Assembly: GCA_050084985.1 (NCBI GenBank)
Contig: JBITNC010000001.1
Span: 99,014,001 to 99,078,000, forward strand
Reading direction: 5' to 3'
From: Nageia nagi
Lineage: Eukaryota; Pinophyta
DNA: 64,000 nt
Shown here: piece by piece, positions 61,900-64,000 of the stretch
Position numbering within the stretch: the stretch's first letter is position 1
How the letters are laid out: the number at the start of each line of letters is the position of its first letter
The notes under the pieces: generated by a model
The model's input: the letters and a program-made list of their open reading frames with translations, nothing else
The model's database searches: none
What the model was told of the DNA's origin: nothing
Translations under genes and position numbers: made by a program

Positions 61900-64000
61900 A
61901 GATTTTTTTCCACAAAATTGTAGGAATCAGATTTTAATCTCCTCTTTGCTGTTAGCCCAATTTTTCTAGTACCAAAGCCAATTCATTTGGCAATAGATAT
62001 CAAAATTTGACTAACTTTAACTTTATTAAGAGTAAATCATTTACCTTTTTGTAGGATGTTTCTTTGTATTTATGGGCTACCTCTTGCACCTTGGCCAATA
62101 TAGAATTTGAACTCTAAAAATATGAAGATATTTTTATCTACATATAGGACCATGCGTGATGCAAACTTCATTATATCATTAGCTACCTTATTGATGGAGA
62201 ATTGAAATTATTCTTCTATTAATAAGGTACCATCTTATCTCTAAAATTTTGGTACTCCCTTTAAGGCCAAAGTAGCCAAATCTTCTTCCATTTATCCTAT
62301 ATATTTATTGAGGTCTTCCTTATATTATCTTCCTTATATAATGAATTTATGTAAATATACAATACTTACCACCTAAATTATTATCATTTTTATATCTCCT
62401 TCTTAGGATGCATTTAGCTACATATCAGAACATTGATTCATAATTTTAATATGATGCTTTATGCTTCCCTTTTCCTACTATCAATAATGTCTTGGACTTT
62501 ATGTAGATGGGGTAGACACACTGCTAAATCATTCCACCTACATAATATATATTCTTTCATCCAAGATAGGCCCTTAAGGTCTTAAGTGATCTTTACCAAT
62601 ATTTATGTTTTAAATTATCTAACATAGTGGCATTGAATTTAGTTTTTTGATGTTGGGATATGATTCATTAGTTTAGAGAAGTGATATTCTCATCTTTTGG
62701 TGCAACCATATTATCTTGATTGACAAGCTCTACATCTCTTTATGCAATCTCCCTTCTCCTAGATGCTACCTTTACCTCTTTTTGAGACAAGTCATTATTT
62801 TTGGCCACTATTTCAATATCCTTTTAAAATATGAGGGTGGTATTAGATTTGATGTCATCATCCTTATAAAAATATTTTTTATTCATGTCCTCTAGTTACT
62901 TTTTTTCTCACCCAATTATGCTACTTTTGCATTTGGGGCATCTTCTTTCAGCTTTAGGTATTTGTTGGATGGATCCTAATTCAATATAAAAGTCAAACCA
63001 TTGAATTTATTAGACAATGCTTTGATTTGATCTTGTATATTATTTAATTTTCTAGATAAAAGGGTATTAGTTTCAACTTACTTCTTGAATTTAGCCTTGC
63101 ATTTGATGGCATCACTCTTCACCAAGTCTACAAAGTTCTAGAGGAACTTGTTATTATCCTATAGGGATATGCTAGAATAATCCAACTCAATGGATGTGTT
63201 GATCAAACCTTGTGGGGCTCCTCCCAAGGTTGCATCTTGAGTAACAACCATGTTTAATTTATTCCCTTTTAGATTAATCTAGATCATAATCTTGATCTAA
63301 CCTTTTGGATTTAGAATGTTCTTTATTTTCTTTTTCTCCAAATTTTCTTGTCACTTTTGTATTTGCTAGTATTGCTAGAAAATGGTCTGAGTTGAGACCT
63401 ATTGGACTACAATAGAAATAAATGGTAAGATTATCATCAGAGTATGCATTTATTTAGAATATGTGGTGGTAACAATGAATTTAGTAGCTTGAAGTATATT
63501 TTGTATTTGGGTTTACACTATAGGAATTTCTATAATTTTTTCAACTATGGGTTGGAAGATCAAATTAGTGATAGGTGATGCATGTATGAATTATAATATG
63601 GTTTGAGATGAAAATGGAGAAGATAATATTTGTATTTGATCAAGGTTTGGAGAGTTTTGTAATGTAATATTGAATTGATTTTATGGAGGAGTAGCTATAG
63701 AAGAATTGTTAAGTAAAGGAGGTGGAGGTATTGGAATGTGTGTACTTGATGTTCTAATAGTAGGATCATTAGATATCCTCTACTTCAATATTTTGTACTT
63801 ATTTGGGCTCTCTTTCTCTCTATGGTGGTGAAACCTCTTTCTCTTTAGTACTTATTGAGAAGGACCAAGTTTATGCCCCTTATGGTTCTTCTTGTGTTGA
63901 GATTCCTTCCATCGATGATTTCTCCTTTGACTTATTAGGCTCCTGTGCCTCTTTTTCATCCTCTTAATATTCTTACCCACCAAATTCTACACCTTCATAT
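61900..64000 (-). pseudogene. Unknown large ORF, J copy 2 (C-terminal part; continues beyond window)
   Basis: Not recognised. 64000-63796 repeats the acidic segment of J copy 1 (55505-55300), so the two are members of one family. Downstream the minus strand stays coding-like through point stops: a proline run (PPPPLLNN, ~63730), GGAPQGLINTSIELDYSS (63222-63169), a Gln/Asn/Lys-rich coiled-coil-like part (LSRKLNNIQDQIKALSNKFN, 63060-63001), KDIEIVAKNNDLSQKEVKV near 62820-62770, DVELVNQDNMVAPKDENITS (62737-62678), and after frame changes FSINKVANDIMKFASRMVLY near 62202-62140. Copy 1 supplies the N-terminal and copy 2 the C-terminal parts of one long protein type. Confidence 0.55.

Overview
This window looks like intergenic DNA from a large-genome seed plant. 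The sequence is strongly AT-rich, no single-copy host gene was found, and almost everything recognisable is a plant LTR retrotransposon of Ty1/copia or the Tat lineage of Ty3/gypsy. Initiator-methionine-type primer-binding sites, plant-type copia gag motifs, dual RNase H and plant mobile domain (PMD) reading frames all point to land plants. A gymnosperm fits the giant, old, nested and decayed elements, but that is a weak inference.

Layout, left to right. A sense copia element (A, 1-~3033) abuts an antisense copia (B). B is split by two insertions. The first is element C (4726-18590), a copia with ~2.3 kb LTRs, a gag and no pol, bounded by target duplications TCACT/TCACC. C's 3' LTR is itself split by an antisense Tat-like gypsy D (12074-17807). 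The second insertion in B appears to be element H (~20392-52335), an antisense Tat-like element whose two LTRs lie 30 kb apart. H contains a tandem copia composite (E/F/E2, 25531-31255) and a complete 17.6 kb Tat element G (33008-50612) with a perfect CTCCC target duplication. Right of H are an LTR with primer site (K), part of a large unknown reading frame (J copy 1), a compact gag-only copia (I, 58820-~61316), and a second part of the J-family frame (J copy 2) running off the window.

How the pieces relate. G carries the full set gag, protease, RT, RNase H, second RNase H and integrase. It also has two unusual cargo frames before its 3' LTR: a sense frame of unknown function and, on the opposite strand, a long PMD frame. 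H carries a decayed PMD frame in the same antisense position, reading away from its 3' LTR. Two distinguishable elements sharing this architecture is the most interesting feature of the window.

Nearly all coding frames are broken by in-frame stops that look like CAA/CAG/CGA to TAA/TAG/TGA or TGG to TAG/TGA. This is what C-to-T decay of methylated repeats produces. No CDS is expected to make a full-length product as written. All boundaries and comparisons were made by eye; no alignment or database search was run.
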